From Synechococcus sp. RSCCF101 (GTDB taxonomy: Bacteria; Cyanobacteriota; Cyanobacteriia; PCC-6307; Cyanobiaceae), in NCBI RefSeq assembly GCF_008807075.1, contig NZ_CP035632.1, positions 2,294,001-2,358,000 of the forward strand: a stretch of DNA of 64,000 nucleotides, read 5' to 3'. This document shows, one piece after another, positions 45,807 through 55,577 of the stretch; position 1 is the first letter of the stretch; each line of letters begins with the position of its first letter. A program made the translations under genes and the position numbers. Under the pieces are notes generated by a model. The model worked only from the letters and a program-made list of their open reading frames with translations. It was not told the DNA's origin and did not search any database.

Positions 45807-48755
45807 ATGGCAGAGGGCATCCGGGCTGGTGGTGACGCGTTCGTGGGGCGCCACATCGGCCCCACGGCGGCGGATCAGGACCGGATGCTCCGGGCCATCG
45901 GCTTCGAGGACTGGAGCAGCTTCCTCGCCGCCGCCGTGCCCGAATCGATTCTGCTGGAGGCCGATGCGGCGACCGCCGGTCTGCCCGAGGGCTGCGACGA
46001 GGGCGAGGCCCTGGCGGATCTGCGCCGCATCGCCGCGCTCAACACGCCGCGCCGCAGCCTGATCGGCCTCGGTTACCACGGCACGATCACGCCGGCCGCC
46101 ATCCAGCGCCATGTGCTCGAGAACCCCTGCTGGTACACGAGCTACACCCCCTATCAGGCCGAGATCGCCCAGGGACGCCTCGAGGCCCTGCTCAACTTCC
46201 AGACCCTGATCAGCGAGCTCACGGGCCTGCCGATCGCCAACGCCTCCCTGCTGGATGAAGGCACCGCCGCCGCCGAGGCGATGGCCCTGAGCCTCTCGGC
46301 CTGCACCCGGCGCGAGGCCCGCTGCTTCCTGGTGGACGACCAGGTGCTGCCCCAGACTCTGGAGGTGCTGCGCACCCGGGCCGAGCCTCTGGGCGTGGCG
46401 GTGCGCACCGCGTCGGTGGCTGCGCTGGCGGGCAGCGTCGACCTCAGCGATGTCTTCGGCCTGCTGCTGCAGCTGCCCGGTCGCGATGGGGGTCTGCCCG
46501 ATCCCCGCCCGCTGATCGACCGTCTGCACGGGGCCGGCGCCCTGGTGACCGTGGCCATCGATCCGCTGGCCCAGGTGCTGCTGCAGCCGGTGGGGGAGCT
46601 GGGGGCCGACATCGCCATCGGCAGCACCCAGCGCTTCGGGGTGCCGATGGGCTTCGGCGGGCCCCATGCCGCCTTCTTCGCCACCGGCGAGGCCCACAAG
46701 CGCCGCATTCCCGGGCGCCTTGTGGGGCGCTCCCGCGACCGGGCCGGTCAGCCCGCCCTGCGGCTGGCCCTGCAGACGCGGGAGCAGCACATCCGCCGCG
46801 ACCGGGCCACCAGCAACATCTGCACCGCCCAGGTGCTGCTGGCCGTGATGGCGGGCTTCTACGCCGTGCATCACGGCCCCGAGGGCCTCACCGCCATCAC
46901 CCGCCGGATCCTGACGCTGCGGGAACAGCTGCGCCGCGGGCTGGAGGGGCTGGGCCTGACCCCCGGGAGCGGGCCCGGCTTCGACACCGTCTGCCTGCAG
47001 AGCGGCCGGGCGCCCGAGCTGCTGGCGGCCGCGAGTGCGGCGGGCTTCAACCTCAGGGTGCTGCCGCTGGGCGCTCCTCCGCAGCAGGCCACTGGCCTGG
47101 CGCTGAGCCTGGATGAGTGCAGCGATGCCGGCGAACTGAAGGGGCTGCTGGCAGCCTTCGCCTCAGCCCTCCCGGCCGCGCCTGCCGAGGTCTCCGCAGG
47201 GATCGAGGTGGCCGCGGCGCCCGAGCAGGAGCTCTGGGCCGGGCTGCCCCTGCGGCAGGGGCCCTGGCTGCGTCAGCCGGTGTTCCATGACCACCGCAAC
47301 GAGAGCACCTTCGTGCGCTATGTGCACCGCCTGGCCGCGCGCGACTTCTCCCTGGTTCAGGGGATGATCCCGCTGGGCAGCTGCACGATGAAGCTCAATG
47401 CCGCTGCCGAGCTGGCACCGGTGAGCTGGCCGGAGTTCTCCCAGCTGCACCCCTTCGCACCGGCTGAGCAGAGCCGGGGCTACGCGCGCCTGATCGAGGA
47501 CCTCGAGCGCTGGCTGGCCGCCCTGACCGGCTTCGCCGCCGTGTCGCTGCAGCCCAATGCCGGATCGCAGGGCGAGTACGCCGGTCTGCTGGTGATCCGC
47601 GCCTGGCACCGGCAGCGGGGCGAGGGCCATCGCCGCATCTGCCTGATCCCCACCAGCGCCCACGGCACCAACCCGGCCAGCGCCGTGATGGCGGGCATGC
47701 AGGTGGTTCCCGTGGCCTGTGACGACGAAGGCAACGTGGACCTGGAGGATCTGGAGCGCAAGGCCAGCCAGCACGCCGGCGAGCTGGCGGCCGCCATGGT
47801 CACCTACCCCTCCACCCACGGCGTGTTCGAACCGGGCATCCGCCGCCTGTGCGAGCTGGTGCACCGGCACGGCGGTCAGGTCTATCTGGACGGGGCCAAC
47901 CTCAACGCCCAGGTGGGCCTGGCCCATCCCGGGGCCTACGGCGCCGATGTGTGCCACCTCAACCTGCACAAGACCTTCTGCATCCCCCACGGCGGTGGCG
48001 GCCCCGGCGTCGGGCCGATCGCCGTGGCCGCGCACCTGGCTCCGTTCCTGCCCGGCCATGGCCTGCGGCCGGGCTGCGGCGGCGAGGAGGCCATCGGTGC
48101 GGTGTCGGCGGCTCCCTGGGGCAGCGCCGGCATCCTGCCGATCAGCTGGATGTACATCCGCATGATGGGAGGTGCGGGTCTGCGCCAGGCCAGCGCGGTG
48201 GCGCTGCTGTCGGCCAATTACCTGGCCACACGGCTGGATCGCCATTACCCGGTGCTGTTCCGGGGACCCTCCGGCCTGGTGGCCCACGAGTGCATCCTCG
48301 ATCTGCGGGGGCTGCGCCGCACGGCCGGTCTCGAGGTGGATGATCTGGCCAAGCGTCTGATGGACTACGGCTTCCACGCGCCGACCGTGAGCTGGCCGGT
48401 CGCGGGCACCGTGATGGTGGAGCCCACCGAGAGCGAGCCCATCGAGGAGCTCGATCGCTTCTGCGAGGCCATGGCCGCGATCCGTGCCGAGGCCGCCGCC
48501 ATCGAGAGCGGCGAGGCGGATCCCGAGCGCAACCCCCTGCGCCAGGCCCCCCACACCCTCGCGGCCGTGACGGCCGACACCTGGGAGGAGCCCTACTCGC
48601 GCGAGCAGGCCGCCTACCCGATGGCGGGGCTGCGGGAGGCGAAGTTCTGGCCCGCCGTGGCCCGCATCGACAACGCCTACGGCGACCGGCATCTGATCTG
48701 CACCTGCCCCTCGCTGGAGGAGCTGGCGGAGCCCGTTCCGGCCCTGGCGCGCTGA
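45807..48755 (+). CDS. gcvP: Glycine dehydrogenase (decarboxylating), P protein
   Basis: PLP-dependent P protein of glycine cleavage, 982 residues, full-length two-half form. PLP lysine in [19 protein letters not shown]. Other motifs: [98 protein letters not shown], and the C-terminal [17 protein letters not shown] and [16 protein letters not shown]. With GcvH it decarboxylates glycine, part of photorespiration in cyanobacteria. Confidence 0.97.
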   Translation: MAEGIRAGGDAFVGRHIGPTAADQDRMLRAIGFEDWSSFLAAAVPESILLEADAATAGLPEGCDEGEALADLRRIAALNTPRRSLIGLGYHGTITPAAIQRHVLENPCWYTSYTPYQAEIAQGRLEALLNFQTLISELTGLPIANASLLDEGTAAAEAMALSLSACTRREARCFLVDDQVLPQTLEVLRTRAEPLGVAVRTASVAALAGSVDLSDVFGLLLQLPGRDGGLPDPRPLIDRLHGAGALVTVAIDPLAQVLLQPVGELGADIAIGSTQRFGVPMGFGGPHAAFFATGEAHKRRIPGRLVGRSRDRAGQPALRLALQTREQHIRRDRATSNICTAQVLLAVMAGFYAVHHGPEGLTAITRRILTLREQLRRGLEGLGLTPGSGPGFDTVCLQSGRAPELLAAASAAGFNLRVLPLGAPPQQATGLALSLDECSDAGELKGLLAAFASALPAAPAEVSAGIEVAAAPEQELWAGLPLRQGPWLRQPVFHDHRNESTFVRYVHRLAARDFSLVQGMIPLGSCTMKLNAAAELAPVSWPEFSQLHPFAPAEQSRGYARLIEDLERWLAALTGFAAVSLQPNAGSQGEYAGLLVIRAWHRQRGEGHRRICLIPTSAHGTNPASAVMAGMQVVPVACDDEGNVDLEDLERKASQHAGELAAAMVTYPSTHGVFEPGIRRLCELVHRHGGQVYLDGANLNAQVGLAHPGAYGADVCHLNLHKTFCIPHGGGGPGVGPIAVAAHLAPFLPGHGLRPGCGGEEAIGAVSAAPWGSAGILPISWMYIRMMGGAGLRQASAVALLSANYLATRLDRHYPVLFRGPSGLVAHECILDLRGLRRTAGLEVDDLAKRLMDYGFHAPTVSWPVAGTVMVEPTESEPIEELDRFCEAMAAIRAEAAAIESGEADPERNPLRQAPHTLAAVTADTWEEPYSREQAAYPMAGLREAKFWPAVARIDNAYGDRHLICTCPSLEELAEPVPALAR

Positions 48756-48771
48756 TCTTCAGACTTTCTGC

Positions 48772-48801
48772 TTGATTCAGCCCTTGCGCATCCCGCACAA
48801 T
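48772..48801 (+). promoter_or_regulatory. Possible sigma70-type promoter
   Basis: TTGATT (48772-48777) and CACAAT (48796-48801) are 18 bases apart, right after the gcvP stop and about 18 bases ahead of the GTG at 48819. It would serve the two small genes downstream. Agreement with consensus is moderate. Confidence 0.3.
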
Positions 48802-48872
48802 CTGCTGCAACTGCGGTCGTGGAGGTCGGATTTCCCGTCCTGCCTCACCGCATTCCCCGATTCGGCGGTTTC

Positions 48873-49142
48873 ATGAGCAGCGATCGCACCGGCAGACCCT
48901 CCGGCACACCGGGCCGTTCCCTCCCCGCCGGCCCCAGCCTGCCGCCCGGTCTCAACGCCACCCGGCAGTCCCTCGCCAGCGGCCAGGCAGTGACCGTTGA
49001 GGGCACCAACGTGATCCGGGTTCCCTTCGGCGTCCGCCGGCCCCGGCGTGAACGCCCCGCCCGGCCCGAGCGCCTGGCCACCCTGGTGCTGCCGCTGGTG
49101 GCCAACGGTTCGGCCCCCACTCCGCCTCCCGCTGCAGCCTGA
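48873..49142 (+). CDS. Hypothetical Pro/Arg-rich small protein
   Basis: About 89 residues from ATG 48873 (GTG 48819 would add 18). Sequence is low complexity: SGTPGRSLPAGPSLPPG, then a more structured core NATRQSLASGQAVTVEGTNV and IRVPFGVRRPRRERPARPER. It resembles small cyanobacterial basic proteins without assigned role. The next gene begins 31 bases later. Confidence 0.45.
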   Translation: MSSDRTGRPSGTPGRSLPAGPSLPPGLNATRQSLASGQAVTVEGTNVIRVPFGVRRPRRERPARPERLATLVLPLVANGSAPTPPPAAA

Positions 49143-49173
49143 GACCTTCCTCGGGCCCGACCAGCAGCTGTTG

Positions 49174-49326
49174 ATGAAAGGAGGTCTTCTGGCGCTCAGC
49201 GCCCTTCTGGCGTTCGGCTTCAGCCCCGCTGTCCTGGCCGAGGAGTTCGAGGTCTATGAAGAAGAGGTGGTCGAGGAGGTTGTCGAAGAGGAAGTGATCG
49301 AAGAGGAGGTCGTCGAGGAGTATTGA
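49174..49326 (+). CDS. Exported ultra-acidic microprotein, Glu/Val repeats
   Basis: A 50-residue protein. The first 22 residues are a signal peptide (MKGGLLALSALLAFGFSPAV ending at LAEE). The mature 28 residues are nearly all Glu and Val with two Tyr and one Ile and Phe: EEFEVYEEEVVEEVVEEEVI then EEEVVEEY. The register E-E-E-V-V repeats three or four times. The mature part has about 18 negative charges and no positive ones. It should be periplasmic or released, perhaps a metal or cationic-partner binder; nothing is known to me. Confidence 0.65.
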   Translation: MKGGLLALSALLAFGFSPAVLAEEFEVYEEEVVEEVVEEEVIEEEVVEEY

Positions 49327-49434
49327 AGAGGAGTGCGTCGACGCGTGATGCCTCGTCTCGCTGACGCCCCCTCGCTTCACCGGCTCCCTTCAGGATCTGT
49401 GCTCGTCAATCTCCGCTGAGATCCGTGCCTTCCC

Positions 49435-50247
49435 TCAGCCCAGTTCGAAGAGCAGCAGGTCCGCGCCTTTGGTGCCGGCTGTGATCCCGGCACCGCAATC
49501 CTTGGCCGGCCGGAAGGCCAGACCATCGCCGCGGTACAGATCCAGCGGGCCGCTGTCGTCTGAGCCGCCTGTCTCCAGGGCGCCATCCCCGTCGATCAGC
49601 TGCAGCCAGGCCGGTGCGCCGGAGGCCAGCGGCAGATGGAGTTGCTGGCCCGCCTGCGGTCGGGCCCGCCAGAGCCGGATGCCCTGATGCACGTGCAGGG
49701 GGTGGCTGGCGTCCGCGTCCTGGCTGGCTCCCTGGACCTCACGATCGGCACCGGGTTCCGTGTCATGTTCGGCGTCCGCCCCATCCACCAAGAGGCTCCA
49801 GTCGCCTCCGATCCGGAAGTGGCGCTGTTGGTAGCCGGGTGGGAGCTGGTTGGCCTCCGGTTCGACCCAGATCTGGAGCAGCCGGCAGGGCTCGCTCCCC
49901 TCATTCATCTCGCTGTGCACCATGCCGGTGCCGGTCGTCATCCGCTGCACCTCCCCCGCCCGCAGCACCTCATGGGTGCCCATCGAATCGCGATGGTGCA
50001 GCTCGCCCTCCACCATCACCGTGATGATCTCCATGTCGCGGTGGGGATGCATGCCGAATCCCTTCCCGGCGGCGATTGTGTCGTCGTTGATCACCCGCAG
50101 CGGCCCGCAGCCGCTCCAGTCGGGATCGTGGTGGCCGGCGAAGGAGAAGCTGTGCCACGAGTCGAGCCAGTCGAGCCGGCTGTGGAAACGCTCAGCGGCA
50201 CGGCGGAGCCGGATGGGGCCGGCTGGCGGGGGGAGAGGACTGGGCAC
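49435..50247 (-). CDS. Pirin family protein
   Basis: A 270-residue bicupin protein with GTG start. Metal ligands are in GMHPHRDMEIITVMVEGELH and in the second HRDSMG; the pirin core GPLRVINDDTIAAGKGFGM and RMTTGTGMVHSEMNEGS is intact, and LLQIWVEPEANQLPPGYQQR follows. Pirins include quercetinases and redox-dependent regulators; role here unknown. An inserted Asp/Glu/Gly segment (residues about 156-180, AEHDTEPGADREVQGAS) lengthens the linker between the two cupins. Confidence 0.88.
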   Translation of the reverse strand: MPSPLPPPAGPIRLRRAAERFHSRLDWLDSWHSFSFAGHHDPDWSGCGPLRVINDDTIAAGKGFGMHPHRDMEIITVMVEGELHHRDSMGTHEVLRAGEVQRMTTGTGMVHSEMNEGSEPCRLLQIWVEPEANQLPPGYQQRHFRIGGDWSLLVDGADAEHDTEPGADREVQGASQDADASHPLHVHQGIRLWRARPQAGQQLHLPLASGAPAWLQLIDGDGALETGGSDDSGPLDLYRGDGLAFRPAKDCGAGITAGTKGADLLLFELG

Positions 50248-50281
50248 GGGATCGGCGGTTGCGGAGGGGAAGGAACGCCGG

Positions 50282-50815
50282 TCAGCTCAGCTGCAGCGGT
50301 TCCATCTGCAGCAGCCGCACCATCAGATCCCGGATGCTCTCGGGCTTGGCGGGCTTCGCGGCATTGGCCTGCACCTGGCGGCCCACCACCTGAGCCCCCA
50401 GGTGGGCCAGCTGAATGCGCAGCACCGTCAGCAGTTCCATGCCGCCACCGCCGGAATGGCTGGCCATGCCGATCGGGCGCCCGTTGAACAGGGTGCGGAA
50501 ATCGTCGCCCTGCACCGACAGCCAGGCGATGGCGCTGGAGAGCACCGGTGGGATCGAGCCGTTGTATTCCGGTGCGCAGATCAGCCAGCGGGGTGCCGCC
50601 TGCAGCTGGCTGCTGAGGGCCCGGGCCGCGTCGGGCACGCCATCGGCGGCATGGGCGCGCGGGTTGTAGAGCGGCAGGGGGAGGCTGGTGAGGTCCAGCA
50701 GGTCGGTCTGGCGGCCGAGCTCACGGCCGGCGGCGACGAAGCGCTCTCCCAGCTTGAGGTTCTCGCCATTGCTGGCGCTGATCACCAGAACATCGGGGGT
50801 GGCGTTGGCGGTCAT
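50282..50815 (-). CDS. NADPH-dependent FMN reductase family protein
   Basis: A 177-residue flavodoxin-fold oxidoreductase from ATG 50815. The N-terminal VLVISASNGENLKLGERFV forms the phosphate loop, APEYNGSIPPVLSSAIAWL is the family hallmark, and RPIGMASHSGGGGMELLTV closes the flavin site. Likely reduces quinones, azo compounds or metals with NAD(P)H. Adjacent to, and on the same strand as, pirin with 34 bases between. Confidence 0.85.
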   Translation of the reverse strand: MTANATPDVLVISASNGENLKLGERFVAAGRELGRQTDLLDLTSLPLPLYNPRAHAADGVPDAARALSSQLQAAPRWLICAPEYNGSIPPVLSSAIAWLSVQGDDFRTLFNGRPIGMASHSGGGGMELLTVLRIQLAHLGAQVVGRQVQANAAKPAKPESIRDLMVRLLQMEPLQLS

Positions 50816-51002
50816 CGGATCGGGGCGGGGGTTGCCTGAACAACGGCCGGGTGCTGGAGCCGGTGCGGGCTGGGGGCGGCTCAAGATTTCACAGCCGGAG
50901 CCGGTCTGACAAGGGCGGTTGTCACGGCCTGGATCGCCGGCGTAGGCGCCGGCCCCGGCCAACGAGCCGGCGAAACTGTTGGTTCTCTTGTATGAGTGGC
51001 CG

Positions 51003-51581
51003 ATGCCAACCCAACCGCCTGCCGGAGGTTCCGATGCGGACCGGCGCCCGGAGGCGGCGGAGCTGTTGGCGCTGGAGGAGCGGGCCCGGCGGGAGGGCCT
51101 GGGGCTGCACCCCGGGGATCTGGTGGGTGTGTGGTGCCTGGAGCAGGTCTGGCCGAAGGGAGCCACCTCCGAGCCGCGGCTGACCGGTGCGCTGCTGCGC
51201 CGGCTGGGCGCGCGGCTGGAACTGAGCCTGAGCCCGGATGCCGCTGGGGAGCCCCTGCGCGTGGCCAATGCCGTGGCGCTCGGCCCCCTGCAGCTGCGCT
51301 TCGCCGGCTGGGGCCGGCTGCAGGGGCGGCGACCGCTGCTGCTGTTCGGCTTCGAGGGCCTCAGCCTGCTCTGGGGCCGCTGGACTCTGCTGTCCAGATC
51401 GCTCGCGACGCCCACCGCCAGCGATGGCACGGGCGGCGTCAGGGATGGCGGGGTGCCGAAAGGGCAGCCGTTCTTCGCGCTGATCGGAGGCGGGCGGCGA
51501 GAGGGCTGGCTCGCCGCCCGCGGACGGGGCGGGGGGCTGGCGCGCTGGGTGCGGCGCGGCGACCCCCCGGATCCGGCCTGA
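51003..51581 (+). CDS. Conserved hypothetical, possibly PAP/fibrillin-like
   Basis: A 192-residue protein from ATG 51003. A core of DLVGVWCLEQVWPKG, LTGALLRRLGARLELSLSPD, LQLRFAGWGRLQGRRPLLLF and GFEGLSLLWGRWTLLSRSL, then PFFALIGGGRREGWLAARG, resembles the beta-barrel of plastid lipid-associated proteins. The C-terminus is Gly/Arg-rich. Role unknown; in related proteins lipid or carotenoid binding is suspected. Convergent with the rubrerythrin gene. Confidence 0.55.
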   Translation: MPTQPPAGGSDADRRPEAAELLALEERARREGLGLHPGDLVGVWCLEQVWPKGATSEPRLTGALLRRLGARLELSLSPDAAGEPLRVANAVALGPLQLRFAGWGRLQGRRPLLLFGFEGLSLLWGRWTLLSRSLATPTASDGTGGVRDGGVPKGQPFFALIGGGRREGWLAARGRGGGLARWVRRGDPPDPA

Positions 51582-51592
51582 AGGCCGCCGGC

Positions 51593-52306
51593 TCAGGCAG
51601 CGCGCAGCTCCGCTTCCCGGTAGGGCACGAAGCTCTTCTTGGTGGCACCGCAGATCGGGCAGCTCCAGTCGTCCGGGATCGCCTCGAACGGCGTGCCCGG
51701 TGCGATGCCGGAGTCCGGATCACCGGCGACCGGGTCATAGATCATCGAGCACACCTTGCAGATCCACTTGCCGGCCACCGGCTGCTCGGCCTCGCCGGCC
51801 TGCCCCAGGCCCTGCAGCGCCCTGAGGGCCACCCCGTAGCGCTCGGCGTGGTGCTGCTCGATCGGCGCCAGGAAGCCGAAGTTGCTGGCGGCCTTGCGGA
51901 AGATGGCGGCGTGGTCCTGCGACTCCTCGATCTGCTCGCGGAACTCCGCCTCGGCGCCGCCGTCGCGATCGGCCCGAGCCGTGGCGGCGAACTCTGGGTA
52001 CATGGTGGTGTATTCATACGTCTCGCCCTCGATGGCGAGCTCGAGGCAGCGGCTGAGCACGGCCTGCTTCTGCTCCTCGCTCAGGCCGGCGCCGTCCTCC
52101 ACCACGAGCTCCGGGTGAAGCAGACGGAAGTGGGCGAAGGCGTGCTCGGTCTCCTGGGCCGCGGTGTCGCGGAAGAGGCGGGCGAGCTCGGCGTGGCCGA
52201 GACGCTTGGCCACGTCCGCGAAGAAGAGGTACTTGCGGTTCGCCATGCTCTCGCCGCCGAAGGCGGCCTCGAGATTGGCGTGGGTGGAGGGCTTGGAGAG
52301 ATCCAT
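51593..52306 (-). CDS. Rubrerythrin
   Basis: Di-iron peroxidase with a C-terminal rubredoxin, 237 residues from ATG 52306. The two four-helix-bundle motifs are visible: [51 protein letters not shown] and [14 protein letters not shown]. The rubredoxin domain has [19 protein letters not shown] and [15 protein letters not shown], the two Cys pairs for one iron. It protects against hydrogen peroxide in the cytosol. Divergent from the metal-related operon. Confidence 0.93.
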   Translation of the reverse strand: MDLSKPSTHANLEAAFGGESMANRKYLFFADVAKRLGHAELARLFRDTAAQETEHAFAHFRLLHPELVVEDGAGLSEEQKQAVLSRCLELAIEGETYEYTTMYPEFAATARADRDGGAEAEFREQIEESQDHAAIFRKAASNFGFLAPIEQHHAERYGVALRALQGLGQAGEAEQPVAGKWICKVCSMIYDPVAGDPDSGIAPGTPFEAIPDDWSCPICGATKKSFVPYREAELRAA

Positions 52307-52491
52307 CAGCGAGGGGTGGCGGGGGACGAAACGCTGCCGGCCCGGAGCCGACAGGAGCATCAGCTTACACGAAGTCGGAACGACTATGGATAAGCCTCCG
52401 TCATTCGGTTGACCCCCGCCTGTCCCCCTCCCGTTGTTTGGTCTCTCTCGGTCGGGTCCCTCTTACCGTCGTGGCGCCGCGAGGGGCTCGG

Positions 52492-53457
52492 GTGGACCAG
52501 CTGGGCACGATCTGGTCCCTCTTCCAGGCGCTGTTCCTCGAAGCGACCCCCTTTCTGGTGCTCGGCATCGCCATCTCCACCCTCGCCCGCCGCTATCTGC
52601 CCGGGGGTGAGGTGCTGCAGCGCCTGCCCTCCCATCCGTTGCTCGGCCCCCTCACCGGTGCAGCGCTCGGCTTCGCCCTGCCGGCCTGCGAGTGCGGCAA
52701 CGTGCCGGTGGCGCGGCGGCTGCTTGCCGCTGGAGCTCCGATGCCCACCGGTCTCGGCTTTCTGTTCGCCGCGCCGGTGCTCAATCCGATCGTGATCGCC
52801 GGCACCTGGGCGGCCTTTCCGGACCGGCCCTGGCTGCTGCTGGCCCGGCCGCTCGGCGCCCTGCTGCTGGCCCTGGCCCTGGCCGGCCTGCTGCGCTTCA
52901 TGGCCGAGCCGGATCTGCTCGCCGCCAGCCTGCTGGCTGAACGGCGTCTGCATCTGCCCCGGCAGCAGGTGTCGCTGCTGGAGGCCGGCGGCGGCTGGCT
53001 GGGGGGTGCCCCGGCCCCGCCGCCGCCGCTGGCCCCGGCCGGGCGGGAGCGGCCCAGCTGGCGCGACACCCTCCGCCATGCCCTCGACGAGCTGCTGGAG
53101 CTGGGCGTGCTGCTGGTGATGGGGTGCCTGATCGCCGCCGCGCTGCAGTCGCTGCTGCCGCGCCAGTGGCTGCTGGCGGTGGGTCAGGCCCCCACCCTCT
53201 CGATCCTGGCGCTGATGCTGCTGACGGTGATCATCTCGGTCTGCAGCAGCGTCGACGCCTTCCTGGCCCTGGGCTTCGCCGCCCAGATCACCCCCGGCGC
53301 CCTGCTCGCGTTCCTGGTGCTGGGCCCGATCGTGGACATCAAGGCCCTGGGGCTCTACTCCGCCATCTTCCGGGGCCCGGCCCTGGGGCTGGTGGTGCTC
53401 TGCTCCTGCGTCATCGTGCTGCTGATGGGGCAGTGGCTGAACCTGATCGCGCTCTGA
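52492..53457 (+). CDS. DUF318 family permease
   Basis: Integral membrane permease of about 321 residues (GTG 52492 chosen because it directly precedes WSLFQALFLEATPFLVLGI; TTG 52438 would add 18). Eight or more helices; family signatures: FALPACECGNVPVARRLLA, PTGLGFLFAAPVLNPIVIAG, and in the second half SVCSSVDAFLALGFAAQITP and VLGPIVDIKALGLY. The conserved Cys pair in PACECGN and CSS point to metal or thiol chemistry. Operon with the next two genes (2- and 6-base gaps). Confidence 0.85.
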   Translation: MDQLGTIWSLFQALFLEATPFLVLGIAISTLARRYLPGGEVLQRLPSHPLLGPLTGAALGFALPACECGNVPVARRLLAAGAPMPTGLGFLFAAPVLNPIVIAGTWAAFPDRPWLLLARPLGALLLALALAGLLRFMAEPDLLAASLLAERRLHLPRQQVSLLEAGGGWLGGAPAPPPPLAPAGRERPSWRDTLRHALDELLELGVLLVMGCLIAAALQSLLPRQWLLAVGQAPTLSILALMLLTVIISVCSSVDAFLALGFAAQITPGALLAFLVLGPIVDIKALGLYSAIFRGPALGLVVLCSCVIVLLMGQWLNLIAL

Positions 53458-53459
53458 AC

Positions 53460-54173
53460 GTGCCTCCCTCGTCCGCCCCGGTCCCGCCGCCGCCTCACCA
53501 GCGCCGCCTGCGCGCTGCCGCCCGCCTCGATCCGGCGGCCCTGGCGGGCATCCTGCTGGGCGCCAGCCTGGTGCAGGCCTGGCTGGCGGGTCGTCTGGAT
53601 CTCCTGCTGGCACCGGCGTTCCACCTGCTGGTGGCCGGGGCCGGGGCCCTGCTGGTGGCCGCCTCCGGTGCGGCCCTGGTCCAGAGCTGGCGCCGGCCCC
53701 GGCCGCTGCGCCGACCCCGTCAGACCGCCCTGCTGGCGCTGGTGGCGCTGCTGGTGATGCTGCTGCCGCCCCGCCCCTCCTTCAGCCTGCTGGTCGCCAA
53801 CCGCAGCTCCGCCGCGCTGGAGGGCCTGACGGCCGGCTTCGCCCTGCCGCCGGCCGAGCGGTCGCTGGTGGACTGGGCCCGTCTCTGGCGCTCCGCTCCC
53901 GACCCCGCCGGCTTTCTCGGCGAGGAGGTGCGCATCTCCGGCTTCGTGCTGGAACGGCCCGACGGCTCCCGCAGCCTGGCCCGGCTGGTGGTGCGCTGCT
54001 GCCTGGCCGATGCCACACCGGTGGATCTGGCCGTGCGCTGGCCGGAGCAGCCGCCGGCCGTGGATGCCTGGCTGGAGGTCAGCGGTGTGGTGGGAGCCGG
54101 GCCGGAGGGGCTGGAGGTGGTGGCCGCCAGCGTGCGGCCGATCCCGCGGCCGAGCCAGCCCTTCGACACCTGA
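53460..54173 (+). CDS. TIGR03943-type partner of DUF318 permease
   Basis: A 237-residue protein from GTG 53460, two bases after the permease stop. Two hydrophobic helices near the N-terminus (LLGASLVQAWLAGRLDLLL, HLLVAGAGALLVAASGAALV, then TALLALVALLVMLLPPRPSF), followed by a soluble OB-like domain: EEVRISGFVLERPDGSRSLA, RLVVRCCLADATPVDLAVRW and VDAWLEVSGVVGAG. The RCCLADA motif is the TIGR03943 hallmark. In other bacteria these pairs are often linked to zinc regulation. Substrate unknown. Confidence 0.85.
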   Translation: MPPSSAPVPPPPHQRRLRAAARLDPAALAGILLGASLVQAWLAGRLDLLLAPAFHLLVAGAGALLVAASGAALVQSWRRPRPLRRPRQTALLALVALLVMLLPPRPSFSLLVANRSSAALEGLTAGFALPPAERSLVDWARLWRSAPDPAGFLGEEVRISGFVLERPDGSRSLARLVVRCCLADATPVDLAVRWPEQPPAVDAWLEVSGVVGAGPEGLEVVAASVRPIPRPSQPFDT

Positions 54174-54179
54174 GCCGCC

Positions 54180-55577
54180 GTGCTGAACCGCCGCCTGCTG
54201 CCCCTCACCCTGATGCTGTCCGCGGCCGGGCTGCTGGCGCTGGTGCAGCAGCAGGTCCTGCTGCGCCGACCGGGCCGGCTGGTGGCGGTGGAGTCGGTCC
54301 CCGCCCTGGGCCCCGGCGTGCCGCTCACGTTCCGCTTCAGCCGGGCGGTGCAGCCGGAGGTGGCCCTCACCGATGCCGGCGGCCGGGTGATCCGCCGCCT
54401 GACGGTGCGGGGGCAGGAGCGCCGCTGGCGGCTTGATCTCACGGGGGAGCCGGCGATCGAGGCCCCCCTGCGGTTGAGGGTCTCGGGGCGGGATGCGGCG
54501 GGCCGGCCGATCCGCCCGCGCCGGCTGGTCTGGGACCCGCGCCCCGCCCTGCTGGCGCGGGTGAGCCGCGGGTCGGCCGAGCGGTTGGAGCTGCGCGAGC
54601 CCGACGGCCGCTGGCATCCCCTCACCCCCTGGAGCGAGGAGCTCAGCGATGCCTGGCCGCTGGCGGATGGCGCCGGTGTGCTCTACGCCACGGATGCCGC
54701 TCCGCTGCGGGCCCGGGCCTGGCGCGTCGCCGTGGAGCAGAACCGGCTCTGGGACCCGCAGGCGCCGCGTCCGCCGCTGAGGGTGCGTCCGCCCCGGGAT
54801 CTGCTCGGGGCCAGCAGCACCTTCGTTCACGCCAGCAGCAGTGCCACCGGCCGGCTGCTGGTGCAGGGCGCCAGCCTCCAGCCGCAGGGTGCCGCCAGCG
54901 GTTCCGACGCCTGGCTGCGGCTGCAGGAGTCCAACGGACGCGGCTGGCGCGATCTGCCCTTCGCCTCCGGCGGTGCGGCCACCCTGCTGCCCACCGGGGA
55001 CGGGGTGATCGTTCCGGTGGCCGATGGCCTCACCCTCCACACCCTGCCGCCCCTGGCGGAGGGCCGCCGCTTTCTGCCCGGCCGGCGGGATCTGCTGGCC
55101 TTCTGCGGCCTCGGGGAGCGGGCCGTGATGCTGGCCCGGCAGGCGGATTTCACCCGCACGGTGGCCCTGCTGCGGCCGGGTGAGGCCCCCGTGCGCCTCT
55201 GGAGCGGCCGGGCCGCGGTGGTGGGCGCCAGCTGCAGCGCCGATGGCGAGCGGGTCTGGCTGCTGACGGTGGATCAGGACCGGGACGGAAGCCACCAACT
55301 GGCGCTGCAGACCCTGCAACCCGGCGGCGCTGGCGGCAGCCGTTTCCCGCTGGAGGACTGGCGCCTGGGCACGGGCACCAGCCTCAGCTTCGATCCGGTC
55401 AGCCGGTCGCTGCTGGCCACCCTTTCCCCGGTCGGCGGTGACGAGACCCGGGCCGTGCTGATCGCCCTGGATGGGGAGGGAACACCCCGCGAGGTGTCCG
55501 CCCTGCCGCGGCCGCTGCTGCAGGCCGCCTGGCTGCCGGCCCGGGGCCGCATCGGCGGCTTCAGCGCTCTGTTCTGA
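54180..55577 (+). CDS. Exported beta-propeller-like protein in the permease operon
   Basis: A 465-residue protein with GTG start. An N-terminal anchor or signal (RRLLPLTLMLSAAGLLALVQ) is followed by an Ig-like domain (PGVPLTFRFSRAVQPEVALT to LRLRVSGRDAAGRPIRPRRL) and six to seven blade-like repeats, e.g. YATDAAPLRARAWRVAVEQN, AFCGLGERAVMLARQADFTR, ASCSADGERVWLLTVDQDRD and SFDPVSRSLLATLSPVGGDE. No enzyme motif. It starts six bases after the TIGR03943 gene and overlaps the znuA 3' end by 17 bases. A periplasmic partner of the permease is likely but unproven. Confidence 0.6.
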   Translation: MLNRRLLPLTLMLSAAGLLALVQQQVLLRRPGRLVAVESVPALGPGVPLTFRFSRAVQPEVALTDAGGRVIRRLTVRGQERRWRLDLTGEPAIEAPLRLRVSGRDAAGRPIRPRRLVWDPRPALLARVSRGSAERLELREPDGRWHPLTPWSEELSDAWPLADGAGVLYATDAAPLRARAWRVAVEQNRLWDPQAPRPPLRVRPPRDLLGASSTFVHASSSATGRLLVQGASLQPQGAASGSDAWLRLQESNGRGWRDLPFASGGAATLLPTGDGVIVPVADGLTLHTLPPLAEGRRFLPGRRDLLAFCGLGERAVMLARQADFTRTVALLRPGEAPVRLWSGRAAVVGASCSADGERVWLLTVDQDRDGSHQLALQTLQPGGAGGSRFPLEDWRLGTGTSLSFDPVSRSLLATLSPVGGDETRAVLIALDGEGTPREVSALPRPLLQAAWLPARGRIGGFSALF

